From contig BDDD01000061.1 of assembly GCA_001972305.1 (NCBI GenBank), positions 613,541 through 677,540 on the forward strand: DNA of 64,000 bases, written 5' to 3'. Each line of letters starts with the position of its first letter. The first letter of the stretch is position 1. Source of the stretch: Cephalotus follicularis. Lineage: Eukaryota; Streptophyta; Magnoliopsida; Oxalidales; Cephalotaceae. Of this stretch, positions 36,352 through 48,040 are shown piece by piece. Position numbers and translations under genes: made by a program. Under the pieces are notes generated by a model. The model saw only the letters and a program-made list of their open reading frames with translations, did not search any database and was not told where the DNA came from.

Positions 36352-39300
36352 GGAGGCGCCGGACCGGAAGAAGAGCGGTAAGAGTCCTCCACCACCGACG
36401 GTAACCCTTCTCCTTCTCTATTCTTCTCTTTTTCTCCATGACGCCTTGCGTCACTATCGCCTCTGCAGTGTGTTCCACCACCGGTAATAATGGCTGGTGG
36501 GGCCGGTCTTCTCCTAGAAGGTCGGCTACACCTATTCCGATGACAGTTTTGGAATTTTTTGACTGCAATCGGCCGGAAGTTAGCCGCTGAGTCAACTAAG
36601 CGAGTTTGGCTTTCTATTGCCTATGGTCGGCGTTTGGCACCGAGTCATGGCAAGTCTCGGTAACCAATGGATTGATCGAAGGTTTTTGAGGCCGGTTATG
36701 GCATGAACGGAGCTTGAGCGACCTAGCCAAAGCTCCGGTGAGGCGTGCCAACGCCAATTCTCGGTGAGTCTCAGACAGGGACTCATAGAGCCGAAGGTTG
36801 TGTGGTGTTTTTGTGAAGATGCCGGAGTTGTTGAAGTCTAGCGAGTCAACTCAGTGAGTTGGACTCACTGCTTGCCGTGGTAGCGCGTTTCGTGACGAGT
36901 CTCCGGCAGCATTGTGTAGATCGGCCAATTTTGAGCTTGTTGGTGGCGCGGTCAGAGCCCCGGTGAGTTGGTCAGAATCTAGCCAGTGCTCCAGTGGCGA
37001 CAGTGTTTGATTCTTATGTGTAAAGTGTAACGAAAACGTTTTGTACATGCAGTGTAAAGAGGGTAGCCCGTGATAGTTGTTGCAATGATGCTAAGAAAGT
37101 AGTTGGCACAAGAAGAGCTCTGTTCTCGTGACGGTAAGTGGAACTGAAGGAAGAACCAAATTTGGTTCAGAACCAAATTCGGTTCAGTACCAAATGGAAA
37201 TGAATGGCAGTAGAATCTTCAAGTTCAACGTTTGAGGTAGGTTATACTATTTTGCTTGCATTCATGCATTTTGAACGGATTGTATGGATTGATATGATTG
37301 TTAATTGATGATTGCGTGCTAAATGGATTGTTATGGTTATGCATGGTTGATGTTCATGGCTTAAGGAACTGTGTATGGGTACACAGATGGGACGAAGAAT
37401 TGAGAGAAGTTGAATTCTGCCTTCTCTCAATTCAAGGATGAAAATGGATTTTAATGATTTTTGAAACTGGTTTTGAGTTTCAACTTATGTTTGGAGATTA
37501 TATCTTCTTTTGAACTGAATTGTAAACTAACTTGAGACGAATTTTCATCTGGTTTTCTTGAATTGTTGATCAACATCCCGTTTGTTGACAAACCGTCGAT
37601 GCCTTGTGGTTGATCAGTCGACGCTTTGTGTTGAGTAGTCAATAGTCATGCGCAATTGATCAACACTTATGCATTACAAACGGCTATGCGTCGGCGCTTA
37701 ATGCATAATGCCTTAACCGTCGATGCCTAGTGTAAAGGCTTCGACACCTAACGCCCTGTTTCAACCAACTTTACTGTTTTACATGATTTTCAATGCCAAA
37801 TTGTTTTATCTTCGAATGGATTTCATAAGAAGCCTCCTCATTTAACACCTTTGATTTCTAAATCAATTTTCCAAAGTGAACCTTTAAGATAGAAGTTTGA
37901 TAAAAGTGTTTTATAATCATAAAAAAGCAATGGATTTCAAAAATGGTTAGAATAGTTCTATTGGGATATCTGGACACGGACATCCTAATTGGATTTCCTC
38001 TCCATTGTTTTATGGATTTCGAAATAGATTTTAAAAATGGTAAGGATAGTTCCATTGGGACATCTGGACACGGATATTCAAGTTCGACATCCTCTACATT
38101 GTTTTATAAACTTCGATAGGGACCAACCAAATGATTATGGAAATGGTTACGGAAAACTGTTTTACAAACGGTTATGCAAACGGCTATGGACAATCGTTTT
38201 TGAACGGTTCTGACGGATGTAGATCCTATGTGATCCTTTTTATTAGGTCCCTATCATTTCTACTATTAAACGGATACGGGTTATAGTATGGTTGAGACTT
38301 ACGGGATAACCCATTCATAAACTTCATTTCCATCATGAAGTATTATGAGTGTAGGCCTCATATTTTACGGATATGGTTTCCTCCCTTTTAGGGTGACCCA
38401 TGGGCATCACCGCATTGTGGAGTCATATGGCATTGTTATGGATCGATCGCACAGATCTCCTTTACCGGTTGCTACCTTCGGGTATAAGCACTATGGGCCA
38501 GTACCTTCTGGTATAAGCATTATGGTACGGTTATATGGTCGGTGTTATCCTATGCTTCACTTGGATATGACACGGAGGGTGCACTGATAGTGAAGGTACT
38601 ATCTCGGGTCGGAGAGGCAGAGAAGTACTTGACCCTACGGATTGATTGTTCCCACGGTATGGTAATCGATTGTTTACGGAGTGTCTACAGGCCTATGGGT
38701 TGCATACACTGCATATAGCATACCTACCCGACTATATGTCATTGACTCATTTCATTGTAATGGAATGGGTCAGGCCCAAATGATGGATTGCAGTGAATGA
38801 GTTTGAGACGGGCGGATTTCTGTAGCAGATTATGGATGATAACCATATCTTATATATGGTTTTGTTTATGGATGCTATATGAATTTTTTAAGTGGCTTAT
38901 CAGGGCCCTGTGTATATATATCTGATCGGTATGGATTTATATGCCTTGATATGTATAAGAGACATTCCAAAGACAATGTTAGAGATATGTTTAAATTCAG
39001 CTATCGACTTGCCGACATGTGGCAGTGCTTATGATATGTGTGTTGATGTATTGGATTTGGACAGACCCATCATTTTTGAGGAGTTGAAATGATTATCCTC
39101 CGTATATGTAAAATATATTATTTTGAGTTATGGTTTGCTAAGGGCTGAGCCCATTTATAACTATTGATTCCTCATTCGGGAGTGTAGATATATAAAATGT
39201 GCTTTTCTTTACTAGGGGCATAGTCCGATAAACGAATACAGCATGCCCAATTTACATAAAATTTTAAGAATTAGAATATATTCAATTGATTATTCTGCTG

Positions 39301-39424
39301 ACTTGATTTAAGTTTTAAATTTATAGCACTTTTTGGAGAATGATTATTATGATATGAATAGATTGAAGGGAAGGTATACCACGTGTTGAGTCGTGGGGGT
39401 TTCCTCACGGTTCGGGGCGCGACA
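36226..39424 (+). repeat. 3' LTR of the composite, about 3.2 kb
   Basis: It runs from TGTAATACCC to GGGGCGCGACA. It contains an (AG)n tract (36320-36348), GC-rich 'gtcggc..' sequence, GCGTCGACGC sites at 37585-37750, 'aacggtta' repeats (38145-38215) and 33-bp 'gggtataagca' repeats (38465-38530). No coding sequence is supported. ACATT follows at 39425-39429. Confidence 0.88.
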
Positions 39425-39443
39425 ACATTCTTCACTCCTTTAA
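39425..39443 (-). other. Polypurine tract of G1, with the ACATT duplication
   Basis: On the minus strand the sequence reads AAAGGAGTGAAGAATGT. It would run straight into TGTAACGCCCC of the 3' LTR were the composite absent. Confidence 0.75.
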
Positions 39444-40654
39444 AGATTTTGGTCCCAAGATTCACCGTTCGTAACCGTATCCATAAACTTAGCTATTGGT
39501 GCCAAACTCGTGTCCATCGAAGTCCCCAATTTCATGTTGAATAGGTGAGCTTGACTTCCTACTAGTTGTTTCCCTCTTGATTGATTTTCCCCTCTAGAAG
39601 TACTTGGTGCACTAAGAGTCCGGGCTGGTGGTGTCTGATACTGTGTGTGTGGTGGCTGATACAAATACCATGCATGTGGTGTCTGCTGTTGTAACTTTCC
39701 TGTCTGAAACCATCCCCTAATATCAGTCCCATGTGGGCAGTCCCTAGCCATGTGTCCAATCTCTCCATAACGCATACAACTCCCCAAGTACTAGTGACAG
39801 TTGTCAGAGGTGTGATCGGTCCTCTAACAGTGTATACATGGTATTTGTGTTGGTTGGTTCCTCACATTGGAGAACTTAGACTGAGCACCCTGACTGGGTG
39901 CTCCAGATTGGTTCCACCAACAGGGACTGCACGATGGTCTCTTGTTACCTGAAAACTGTGCTTGATCACCACTCACACCAGAACAAACATGGAAGTTACC
40001 ATGAAAGAATCCATTTGAGAACCCCATCAGTGATCCATATGGTGAGCCACTACTGTCTGTTTTTGCTGATTTTCCACTAGAAGACCCATTCTGATCACTC
40101 TGCCATAAGAAGGGTGCTGGTCAGTACATGTCAAGATCCTCAGCATCTTGAACTCCTCTGATAGGTCTTCTAACCATCTAGCCCTAGCTGCAACATCAGC
40201 TAGAGTCCTCAAATCCTGTGTAACCAATTAACTCCTTAGCTCTATCTTTAAACCTTGAAGAAATTTCTTAGCCCTCCTCGCCTCACGTTGAACAAGATAT
40301 GGAGCAGACCGAGATAGCTCCATGAACTTGGTCTCATACAGTGATACTGTCATGTCTCCTTATGTCAAGTTGGAAAATTCTTGTTCTCTCTTGTCCTTGA
40401 CATCCCCGGGATAAAACCAAGCATTAAACTCTGTCACAAATACATCCCATGTCCTCGATGCCTCATCATGTATCCATGAACCTTGGACCATTGTCTACCA
40501 ATGTTCAACTTCTCCTTGAAGCATGGAAACTACTAAGGAAAGCTTTTGTTCATCAGTGCTCTCCATAAACTCTATATGAATGAGCCATTGCTTGGCTGCT
40601 ATTAGATCCATCTCTCCCTTGAAAACAGGAGGACTTAACTTCATAAACCTTGTT
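39440..40654 (-). pseudogene. gag remnant of G1, C-terminal block with zinc knuckle
   Basis: Minus-strand reading gives a gag domain (MLTRFMKLSPPVFKGEMDLIAAKQWL, then MESTDEQKLSLVVSMLQGEVEHW at 40500-40660), a basic, Gln/Asn-rich middle, a Cys/His knuckle region (HTSDNC..RYGEIGHMARDCPHG, 39730-39830) and a Pro/Ser/Thr-rich tail down to the polypurine tract. No protease or RT wording follows. It is decayed. The N-terminal block lies beyond the inserted solo LTR. Confidence 0.8.
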
Positions 40655-40659
40655 AACAT
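40655..40659. repeat. Target-site duplication AACAT (left copy)
   Basis: AACAT is repeated at 43238-43242, directly after the solo LTR. Confidence 0.92.
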
Positions 40660-41401
40660 TGTTGGGAACGGGCTCAAGCGCAACGGAAAAACGATATCAA
40701 TTCGGACTTTAAGGTTTATGGCCGATTAATTTTAAATTTCATCCAATTGATTAATCCCCAAGCAATGTGATGCCCTAATCTAAGTCCAAATTGTCCCAAT
40801 GAGTGCCAAAGAACCCTAATTGAACAACCAATCAAACAAAAACAAAAAACTAAGCATTGGGCGAAACAGGTCGAAACGCTAGGGTTGTCATAAACCCTAG
40901 AAATGGACTCCAAAATGGCTCACAAGGAAACACATAAAAACCCTAGCCAAAATTCCAATCAACCCAAACCCAAACATCCCTATCCCTAAGGGATGACAAG
41001 CAAACCACCGAGAGGGCAAGGGGTTCGGCAAGGGTTCTCTAACCCGAGCTACAACCCGCTGCCACGGCCATAAGAACAAGAAGAAAAGAGATTCTTACCA
41101 AGGTGAAGACTCCTTCCTTCAAGTAAAGCTCCCTCAACCCTTTGAATCCAAGAACTCCATGCTTCTCCTTAAGCCACGAAAAAGGAAGGTCACGAATGCA
41201 ATCCAAGTGTTTATCCTACACTAAATCATTCTAGGTAAAGATAAGATGTAGTGTACAAGTTATCTCCACCTATTATGAACTTTGAGTGGTGAAAGGAGGG
41301 TTGAAAACGGCTGCAAAATGAACCAGGCGTTTTGGGCGTCAACGCGTAGGCAATGGCATCGACGCACATGATAGCAGCAAAAAAAAGAGAGATGGCAAGG
41401 A

Positions 41402-41465
<64 letters not shown>

Positions 41466-43237
41466 TAAAGTGTGTTCAGCAAGCCTTGACCTCTTGTCAT
41501 AAGCTATTTATAGACTTTGACTTCTCTCTCCTACTTTATCCCAAAAGACACACCAACTTCGCTCAAGTCATGTGAGATGCCGTGTGTCAGCCAGGATGAA
41601 GTCAATGCCATGCGTCTCATCCTATCTTGGCATCAACGCCAACGATACGATGAAACAGGAGCGTAGTCTCTTTTTGTCTTAGCGTCGATGCATAAACAAC
41701 ACAGCGTCAACGCGTAAGTCACTGGTTTAAAAAAGTGTCAACGCATGCCCTTTGCGTTAAAGCCCAACGACCAAAGCTAGACATGTTATCAACACATGCT
41801 CTCCATGGAATCAACGTGTAAGTCCCTATTTTAGATGGTGTTGACGCATGCTCTCCATGGCATCGACGCGCAAGGACCATAGCTATAGATGGCGTGAACG
41901 CATTCTCTTCACGGCGTTGACGCCTAAGACAAGAATGAGACAATCCCTTCTATTTTCAAAACCCCATGCATGGAATATTTCATCGTGGCATTGCATGGAC
42001 CTATATCCAGCAAACGAAATACTCACTAGCAAAGCAACATATTCGCTGATGTTGTCCTTTCACTAAATGACATGTGTCCCTCCACATATCACCCGTTCTA
42101 AGTCAGGCAGGACCCGAAAGCCTGTCGTTCTCCGGTATGATGATAAATTTCCAAAACATCCCGATTTCAGGCATGACAATCCTAATAGTCACCGACTATC
42201 AAAACAACCCCGGTGTGAGCGCTAGTCACCTCTAGATCCGTGTATTACCACGTCTATCAATCATGGTCAAAATTTCCAGTCGCTTTATCCAATCATCGGC
42301 ATATGTGTCATGTTTCCTTCGTCATACTTGGCTCCGATCACAGCCTAGGGTTTGGATGAATGTCACCCATAGTAATGTTACGATAACTATGAATCTATGA
42401 TCGCACTGAGACTATCGGCAGACTTCCCATGGGAACCTCTTGTTCCCAGTCCACCTATGCCTGATCAGGACTTTTAAGTCTACAACGTACATAGATAAAT
42501 ATAGCCGGTCACCCTCAGCCCGGGTATGACGATCCCCTATTGCGCACTCGCCCATACATCTCAATGCAACTCCCACAATACCCAAAGACAACCCTTTTCC
42601 CAGCACGTGGTTAGTGCTGGGGAAGGCAGAACTCTAAGTCAAGCAGTCACCACACAATGCAACCCAGCCACTCAGGTCAAAGGAGACAACGTAGGCTATA
42701 GACCTACTAGTCACCATAGACTATATACTAACGAGACCATAGGAATCCTATTGACATTGGGTATTGACTATCCAAATAGGTTTCCTATTGGTGGGTCTGT
42801 TCAGTGTCACGCTCTCTAGCATACACCTCACATTTAGCTTTAGGGATAAAACCAAATGGCTGCGAGATAACCATCCTCCACTGCTAACCCGGGAGCAAGC
42901 TTAACGTGACAAGTCTTCGCGGTACATCAATGGCCCGAAGAAAGTGAACCTATGACTTGGAACATTTGTCACAGGGAGTAAGAATCTCATTCTCATAGCC
43001 CTCTTGGCACGAGATCCCATTCTTTTGTTTTGACAGGGCGCTATATGACATACAGTTAATTACGAATAATTATTTTGTTCCTTTTGGTTGGTTGGGATGA
43101 GCCACATAGCCTTGCCAATAAAAGGATATGCACATGAAATATGAATTGAATTCAGAATTGTATAAATCAAGAGTATATATATATATATACAAACAACGAG
43201 CCATATCATGGCATACAAGGACACCCCTAACCTAACA
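40660..43237 (-). mobile_element. Copia-type solo LTR, 2578 bp (C1)
   Basis: The stretch TGTTGGGAACGG..CCCCTAACCTAACA has proper TG..CA ends and a perfect 5-bp TSD, with no interior: a solo LTR left by LTR-LTR recombination. The middle (42060-43050) matches the LTR of the minus-strand Copia element at 50420-51420, which identifies the superfamily and orientation. Bases 41335-41925 hold more than ten GCATCGACGC / GCGTCAACGC-like sites. An (AG)n tract lies at 41403-41461. It interrupts the gag of G1. Confidence 0.88.
41403..41461. repeat. Microsatellite (AG)n
   Basis: A near-perfect run of about 28 AG units inside the solo LTR. Confidence 0.96.
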
Positions 43238-43242
43238 AACAT

Positions 43243-43530
43243 ACGATCCCTTCCTTGACGATGTTCATTCCTTTTATTCCACCTCAATAACTATTCACTC
43301 ATTCTTGCCATGGCTGCTCATATATCCCTACAAGTAACATGATCATTTCCATGAGGTGGAGCATTCTCATCAAAAGTCGGTGCCTCATTATTATGTACTG
43401 ATTCATCTTCATTGCCAATGGCCAAGTCATTTCTTCTTTCCCTTGCCCTTGCCCTTACTCTTCTACCTCTTCGTCATCTATAGTCCATGTCTACCTTATA
43501 TAAAAGGCCATCATTAATCAACTCACATAT
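43243..43530 (-). pseudogene. gag remnant of G1, N-terminal block
   Basis: Minus-strand reading gives a basic Lys/Gly repeat start and an acidic Asn/Glu/Asp stretch, as at gag N-termini of this group. It ends at the AACAT duplication. The 43531-43630 remainder is the short leader after the primer site. Confidence 0.6.
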
Positions 43531-43630
43531 ATCCAATATCAAAGCATCGAAAAATGTAAACACATAAGTCATGCATATCCATTAAGTAATATGTAGCCAT
43601 CCAATCAGACATAACTACTGGGCCAATGCC

Positions 43631-43642
43631 TCTCTAATACCA
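43631..43642 (-). other. Primer-binding site of G1
   Basis: The minus strand reads TGGTATTAGAGA, two bases inside the LTR end. This fixes 43645 as the 5' LTR boundary and the minus orientation of the element. Confidence 0.82.
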
Positions 43643-43644
43643 AT

Positions 43645-44276
43645 TGTGACATCCCGGACCTAGTGAGGGTCCAAAACATCACCCAAACTCATTTAGACCC
43701 TTAATCCTAAGTCAGGTACTAGTTAAATCTATTCCATACAGAAAAAATCCATAAATACTTAAAACTTTAATACATATATGCGTTCGTTAATTCATTCATT
43801 CTTAAACATTCGTACATATCCTTAAATAATATGCATAATCACCATATCTCTCTAATTCATTACAAACCAAATCCTACATAACTTATACATCTCCAGACAA
43901 TATACAAGCCCATAATAAATATCTTCCTTGAATCCTTGCTCCTTGCATCCATACCATTACTGATATTTGTGTCCGTGTCCAATGCCACTTTCCCCCGATC
44001 CATCCGTACCTGATCACATAACGATCCTTATCCTGAAGGATGGGTCAACCAAATGGCCTCATCTAAAACAACGTAATGCTTGTAAATTGAACAGGTATCA
44101 TAAGTATAATTGCATGACATGGCACAATGAATGGACAATTCTGGCTAACTAATCAATATATAATATATAATTCATTAACCTAAACATAGACCCCTATCCA
44201 TACATCTATCAAACAATCAGGAGGTCGACCAGTTATATACTATTGTCCCATACTAGCTAATATAAATCGTTAACCA
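43645..44276 (-). repeat. 5' LTR of G1 (first part seen; interrupted by Copia element)
   Basis: TGTGACATCCCGGACC and the following bases match 21595-22240, with frequent C/T and G/A differences as expected from old methylated DNA. It stops where TGTTGGAAAGG of the Copia element begins. The remainder is not seen in the window. Confidence 0.82.
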
Positions 44277-45966
44277 TGTTGGAAAGGCTCTAAAGGTATA
44301 GAACCAACTTTGGCACGTAAGGGTTTAGGGTGACATTTTTAAAATTTTTAGTTTCTCTAAGTCTCTAGTCAATGAGACTTCCTAAATCCTATGTCCAAAA
44401 TTGTTCCAATTATGCCAAGGATCTCTAATGTAGCTTTCAAATGAACCATTTTAACATTCCAAGCAATAAGGGCACGGGTTGGAGGAAGGTAATTCACCAA
44501 CCCTAACATTTACACTCAATGAAATTGGATTAGGGTGACACACCAAACCCTAACACCAATACCTCCTAAACCTGAAACCCTAGCAATGCAAACCCGTAGG
44601 GTTTTCTAGGGTTCACACAAGGAAGCCCTAGGGTTCATCTAGGGTTACAAACCTTAGACCAAAACCCGAAGCTTTCATCCATACAAACACAAAATATGAA
44701 GGAGGATATAGAGATTCCATTACCTAAACTTCCACTCCTTCCTTGGTGTGCTCCCTCTACCTTTGATCCAAGCCTTTTGTCTTCACAAAAGATGCTCCCC
44801 TAGGCATGGAATGAAGCTTCTATGAAGTCATGAAGGCTATATGTGTTTTTCCTAAACTAATGATCACTCCAAGTAAAGGTTGTATGCAAAGCACAAACAA
44901 CCTCCACCTAAAGCGATAATGGATGGTGAAAGGATGTTGTTTTGTTCATCTTTCTTCAAGAGCTTGAAGCTCTAACCAAGTCCTCCCATGGAGATGGTCT
45001 TCACGGCAGGGAGAAGATGAAGAGAAGAGAGAAAGAGAGAGAGCAAAAGATGGGTCAAGAGTGTTGAATGAGACAAAGATATGTAAAGTGAAGTCAATTT
45101 TATTTAAGGATTGAGTAATCCTTTATGCATAAATATCTCTTCCAACCAATGAATGAGACAAGACTTCAGTCTAATCCATTCTCTCTATATAACACATGAA
45201 GGGCCGGCCATAAAGGAAGCAAAATCCGGCCTCCCTTTTGTAATGCCCCGTATTTTATAGCAATTGTCAAAATAAATAATTGTTGTAATATATGGCATAG
45301 TGTAATACTGGAATAAAGCCCATTTTTAAAGCGCAACTGTAAGGCTCAATATTTGTATTAACGTCATGTTTATTTAGTGGGCAGCTGGATTAATTGACAT
45401 CACAATGCGCGGTATATGGGACCAATGTCTTATTATTTACTGGGAAAAGACAAGATGATGTCATTCATTGGAGAGAGTTCGACTCTCTCATTTAAACGCC
45501 TTGCCACCTATAATTGAAGGAAGGGAGGAAGAGAACGGGAGAAAGAGAGAAGGAAGAGAATGAGGAGAAGAAGAGAAATGTACGACATTGGTAGAGAAGA
45601 GAAAGAGAGAGAGCAGCACGCTCCCATGGCTCACCGTCCATTCCTCACATTTCTAGTCGAAAGAGAGTAAGAGAAACACGGGTTCCTCTTCACTGATGCA
45701 TCACCTCCTAACTGTTTCTCTTCTTCTCCATGGAGGCCAAATATTGGAGCTTCCATTTTAGTGACACCCTTTCCACCGCCATGGTCGTTAGGTGAAGACT
45801 GAGTCAATTCAGTGGGTTGGCATGGTGAGAGCTTGGTGGCGCAAGAAGGAGCTATTGCTATGGTGTGTGGTAGTTCGTGGATTTGGCTGTAAGATCTCCC
45901 AATTTTCAAGACCAATTAATAACAGGTATGTTATACATATGCTTGAATTTCATTTTCTGATGGATT

Positions 45967-45982
45967 GAAATGGTTTTGATAT
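45967..45982. repeat. LINE target-site duplication (left copy, 16 bp)
   Basis: GAAATGGTTTTGATAT is repeated at 48054-48069, directly after the LINE poly-A tail. Confidence 0.95.
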
Positions 45983-46104
45983 CTCTCATTTTCAGCTTTA
46001 ATTTTAAAAAAATGTAGAGAGAGAAGCTCCTCCCTCTCTCTTCTTTTCTCCCTTTTCCTTACCCTGGTTTTTTCCCGCCTTTGAGCCCTTTCTTCGCCTA
46101 ACCT

Positions 46105-47676
46105 TTGCTTCCTTTCCCTGGTTCTGTGCTTCTTCTACCTTCTACCTCTATGTGTCCTTCGAGCCTCTCATCTGTTAACTGCCTTTTCGTGAGCTTGGAT
46201 AAGTTCAAAGAAGCCTCGGGTCTCACAGTTAGTCCTCAGAAGAGTGTGGTGTTTTTCTGCAACACTGATGCTAGGACGAGGAGGGACATTCTTCATAGGG
46301 TTGGGTGCCTTGAAGGTATGCTGCCAGTGACTTATCTTGGTCTCCCCCTGATCACTAAGAGATTATCTAAGGGAGCGTGTAGCACTCTGGTGGAGCGTAT
46401 CACGGCTAGAGCCAATTCCTGGGTAAGTAAGGCCTTGTCTTTTGCTGGTCGACTTCAACTGGTGAAGGCTACCCTTATCAGTATGCAGTGCTATTGGTGT
46501 AACATTTTCCTTCTTCCCATGAGTACTATAAGGGAGTGTGAACGTGTCCTTAGGACTTTCCTGTGGGGTGGAAGAGGCAGAGCCAAGGTGAAGTGGGCTG
46601 ATGTTTGTAAACCGTTCTTGGAGGGTGGGCTTGGTATCCGTGAGTTGAAGACATGGAATAAAGCTTTGCTCCTTAAACATCTCTGGTCTGTGCTCACGGA
46701 GGATTCTATCTGGGCCAAATGGTGTCATGCATATCTTCTTCACAATTCCAATCTTTGGACAGCTACGTTACATGGCCATCTTTCTTGGTCATGGAGGCAG
46801 ATCCTTCGTCTGAGACCACTGGTGAAGGAGCATCTCATTTACAAATGTGGGAACGGTGAACATTTCTCCCTCTGGTTCGATCCGTGGCTGCATGGAGATT
46901 CCGTTCATGCTCTATATGGACACAGGGTAATGTTTGAAGCTGGTCTGAGCAAGCATGCCCGGGTGAAGGAGGTTATAAGGAATGGTGAGTGGTGTTGGCC
47001 CCAGGCCTCATGTGATGTGGTTGAACTGCAACAGAGAGTGAGAAGTATCCCAATCTCAACTGCTCCAGATAGTATACATTGGGACAAAGTGGGGGAGGTG
47101 TTCTCCACTGCCAGTGCATTTCATGGTATTAGACAACGGTTCCTATCGGTGGATTGGCACGACATTGTCTGGCATAGTAGAAGAATACCTAAGCATGCTT
47201 TCAGCTTATGGTTAGCGCTTCAGGGAGCTCATAGGACCAAGGACAAATTGTTGGCTATTGGGGTGGTTCATAGTGCCGATTGTGCCTTCCTCTGTGGGGA
47301 GACAGAAACGCTACAACATCTCTTCTTCCAATGTCCATTCTCATCCATGGTGTGGAGGGAAGTCCTGCTTATGTGCAATATTGTTAGACCCCTACTCTCG
47401 TGGGCGGATGAAGTGCTGTGGATGTCCACTCATGCAAGAGGCAGTGCGTTTCACCACACTGTGAGGAGACTTGCCTTTGCAGCCACCGTTTATCATTTGT
47501 GGATAGAGAGGAATCGTCGCTGCTTCAAGAACGTGTTCCTACCTTACCAGGAGATCATACGCTTGGTGAAACAGGATGTCAGTGGGAAGCTGGCATCAGG
47601 CAAGAGCTATCCCAGTTGTGAACGTTACCATAGCCTATGTGTTAATTGGGGTGTCCCGTTTGGTGAGGTTAACTAA
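46105..47676 (+). CDS. LINE ORF2 C-terminal portion with zf-RVT domain
   Basis: The frame is open for 523 codons. From about residue 28 it follows plant L1 ORF2 downstream of the RT active site: LDKFKEASGLTVSPQKS, then VTYLGLPLITKRLSK, ANSWVSKALSFAGRLQLVKATL and FLWGGRGRAKVKWADVC, ending with a zf-RVT zinc-binding domain at about residues 345-420 (WHSRRIPKHAFSLWLAL; CAFLCGETETLQHLFFQC). The YADD catalytic box and the endonuclease domain are absent, so it cannot reverse-transcribe on its own. The first 27 residues (MLPFPGSVLLLPST..) are not L1-like, and the ATG is simply the first in frame. ORF2 proteins of full elements nick DNA and copy their RNA at the nick. I take this as a non-functional remnant that has not yet picked up stops. 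Confidence 0.88.
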   Translation: MLPFPGSVLLLPSTSMCPSSLSSVNCLFVSLDKFKEASGLTVSPQKSVVFFCNTDARTRRDILHRVGCLEGMLPVTYLGLPLITKRLSKGACSTLVERITARANSWVSKALSFAGRLQLVKATLISMQCYWCNIFLLPMSTIRECERVLRTFLWGGRGRAKVKWADVCKPFLEGGLGIRELKTWNKALLLKHLWSVLTEDSIWAKWCHAYLLHNSNLWTATLHGHLSWSWRQILRLRPLVKEHLIYKCGNGEHFSLWFDPWLHGDSVHALYGHRVMFEAGLSKHARVKEVIRNGEWCWPQASCDVVELQQRVRSIPISTAPDSIHWDKVGEVFSTASAFHGIRQRFLSVDWHDIVWHSRRIPKHAFSLWLALQGAHRTKDKLLAIGVVHSADCAFLCGETETLQHLFFQCPFSSMVWREVLLMCNIVRPLLSWADEVLWMSTHARGSAFHHTVRRLAFAATVYHLWIERNRRCFKNVFLPYQEIIRLVKQDVSGKLASGKSYPSCERYHSLCVNWGVPFGEVN

Positions 47677-48040
47677 TACTGGTACAAAGGTGGTGGGTTG
47701 CTTTGTTGCCTCAGTGCGCAACGCATTGGTTTCTTGGGCTGATGACACGGGTGGAAGATAGGCATTTGCTGGCAGATGCGCTTGGGCGCTAAGTGTGCTT
47801 ATGCTGGGCTGCTGGCACGCGTTTGGTGGTCAGGGGTGGGCTAAGGCCCACTTGTGTAGCTCCTGCCCTATAGATGACACATACCCTAGTTTAGGGCCTT
47901 TTGTATGTTTTGTTATGGTTTGGGGTTGTAATACTCATGCTTTTTAGGGCTTAGGTAGTGAGCATTTGGCATGTCCTTTTTGTAAACATGCTAATGCCTT
48001 TGTAACATCTTTTATTGATATATTTTAACCAAATTGTTCC

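Larger units (their letters stand above)
23947..39424 (+). mobile_element. Composite Gypsy insertion with inverted outer LTRs (X1)
   Basis: This 15.5 kb unit sits between ACATT duplications. From left to right it has a complete LTR in minus orientation (23947-29841, itself holding a small gag-only element), a 5'-shortened LTR in plus orientation (29842-31384), a primer site (31388-31400), a mosaic Gypsy interior (31401-36211) with an Athila-type LTR inside, a polypurine tract and a complete plus-strand 3' LTR (36226-39424). Both outer ends are therefore LTR 3' (U5) ends, unlike a normal insertion. The interior resembles chromovirus pol but is heavily broken. Confidence 0.72.
21595..44276 (-). 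mobile_element. Gag-only Gypsy LTR retrotransposon (G1), split by later insertions
   Basis: On the minus strand the parts are: 5' LTR (43645-44276, continuing beyond an inserted Copia element), primer site (43631-43642), gag in two blocks (43243-43530 and 39440-40654), polypurine tract (39425-39443) and 3' LTR (21595-23944). After subtracting the inserted composite (23947-39424) and solo LTR (40660-43237), the interior is only about 1.6 kb. It holds gag but no trace of protease, RT, RNase H or integrase, with gag running almost directly into the polypurine tract. This is the layout of TR-GAG-type non-autonomous elements. The LTRs differ by roughly 12-15 percent by eye, making it one of the oldest layers. 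It is broken. Confidence 0.8.

Noticed and set aside
46105-47676. A host gene of 523 codons
   Set aside because: The protein is L1 ORF2 with a zf-RVT domain, bounded by a LINE TSD and poly-A tail, so it is not a host gene.
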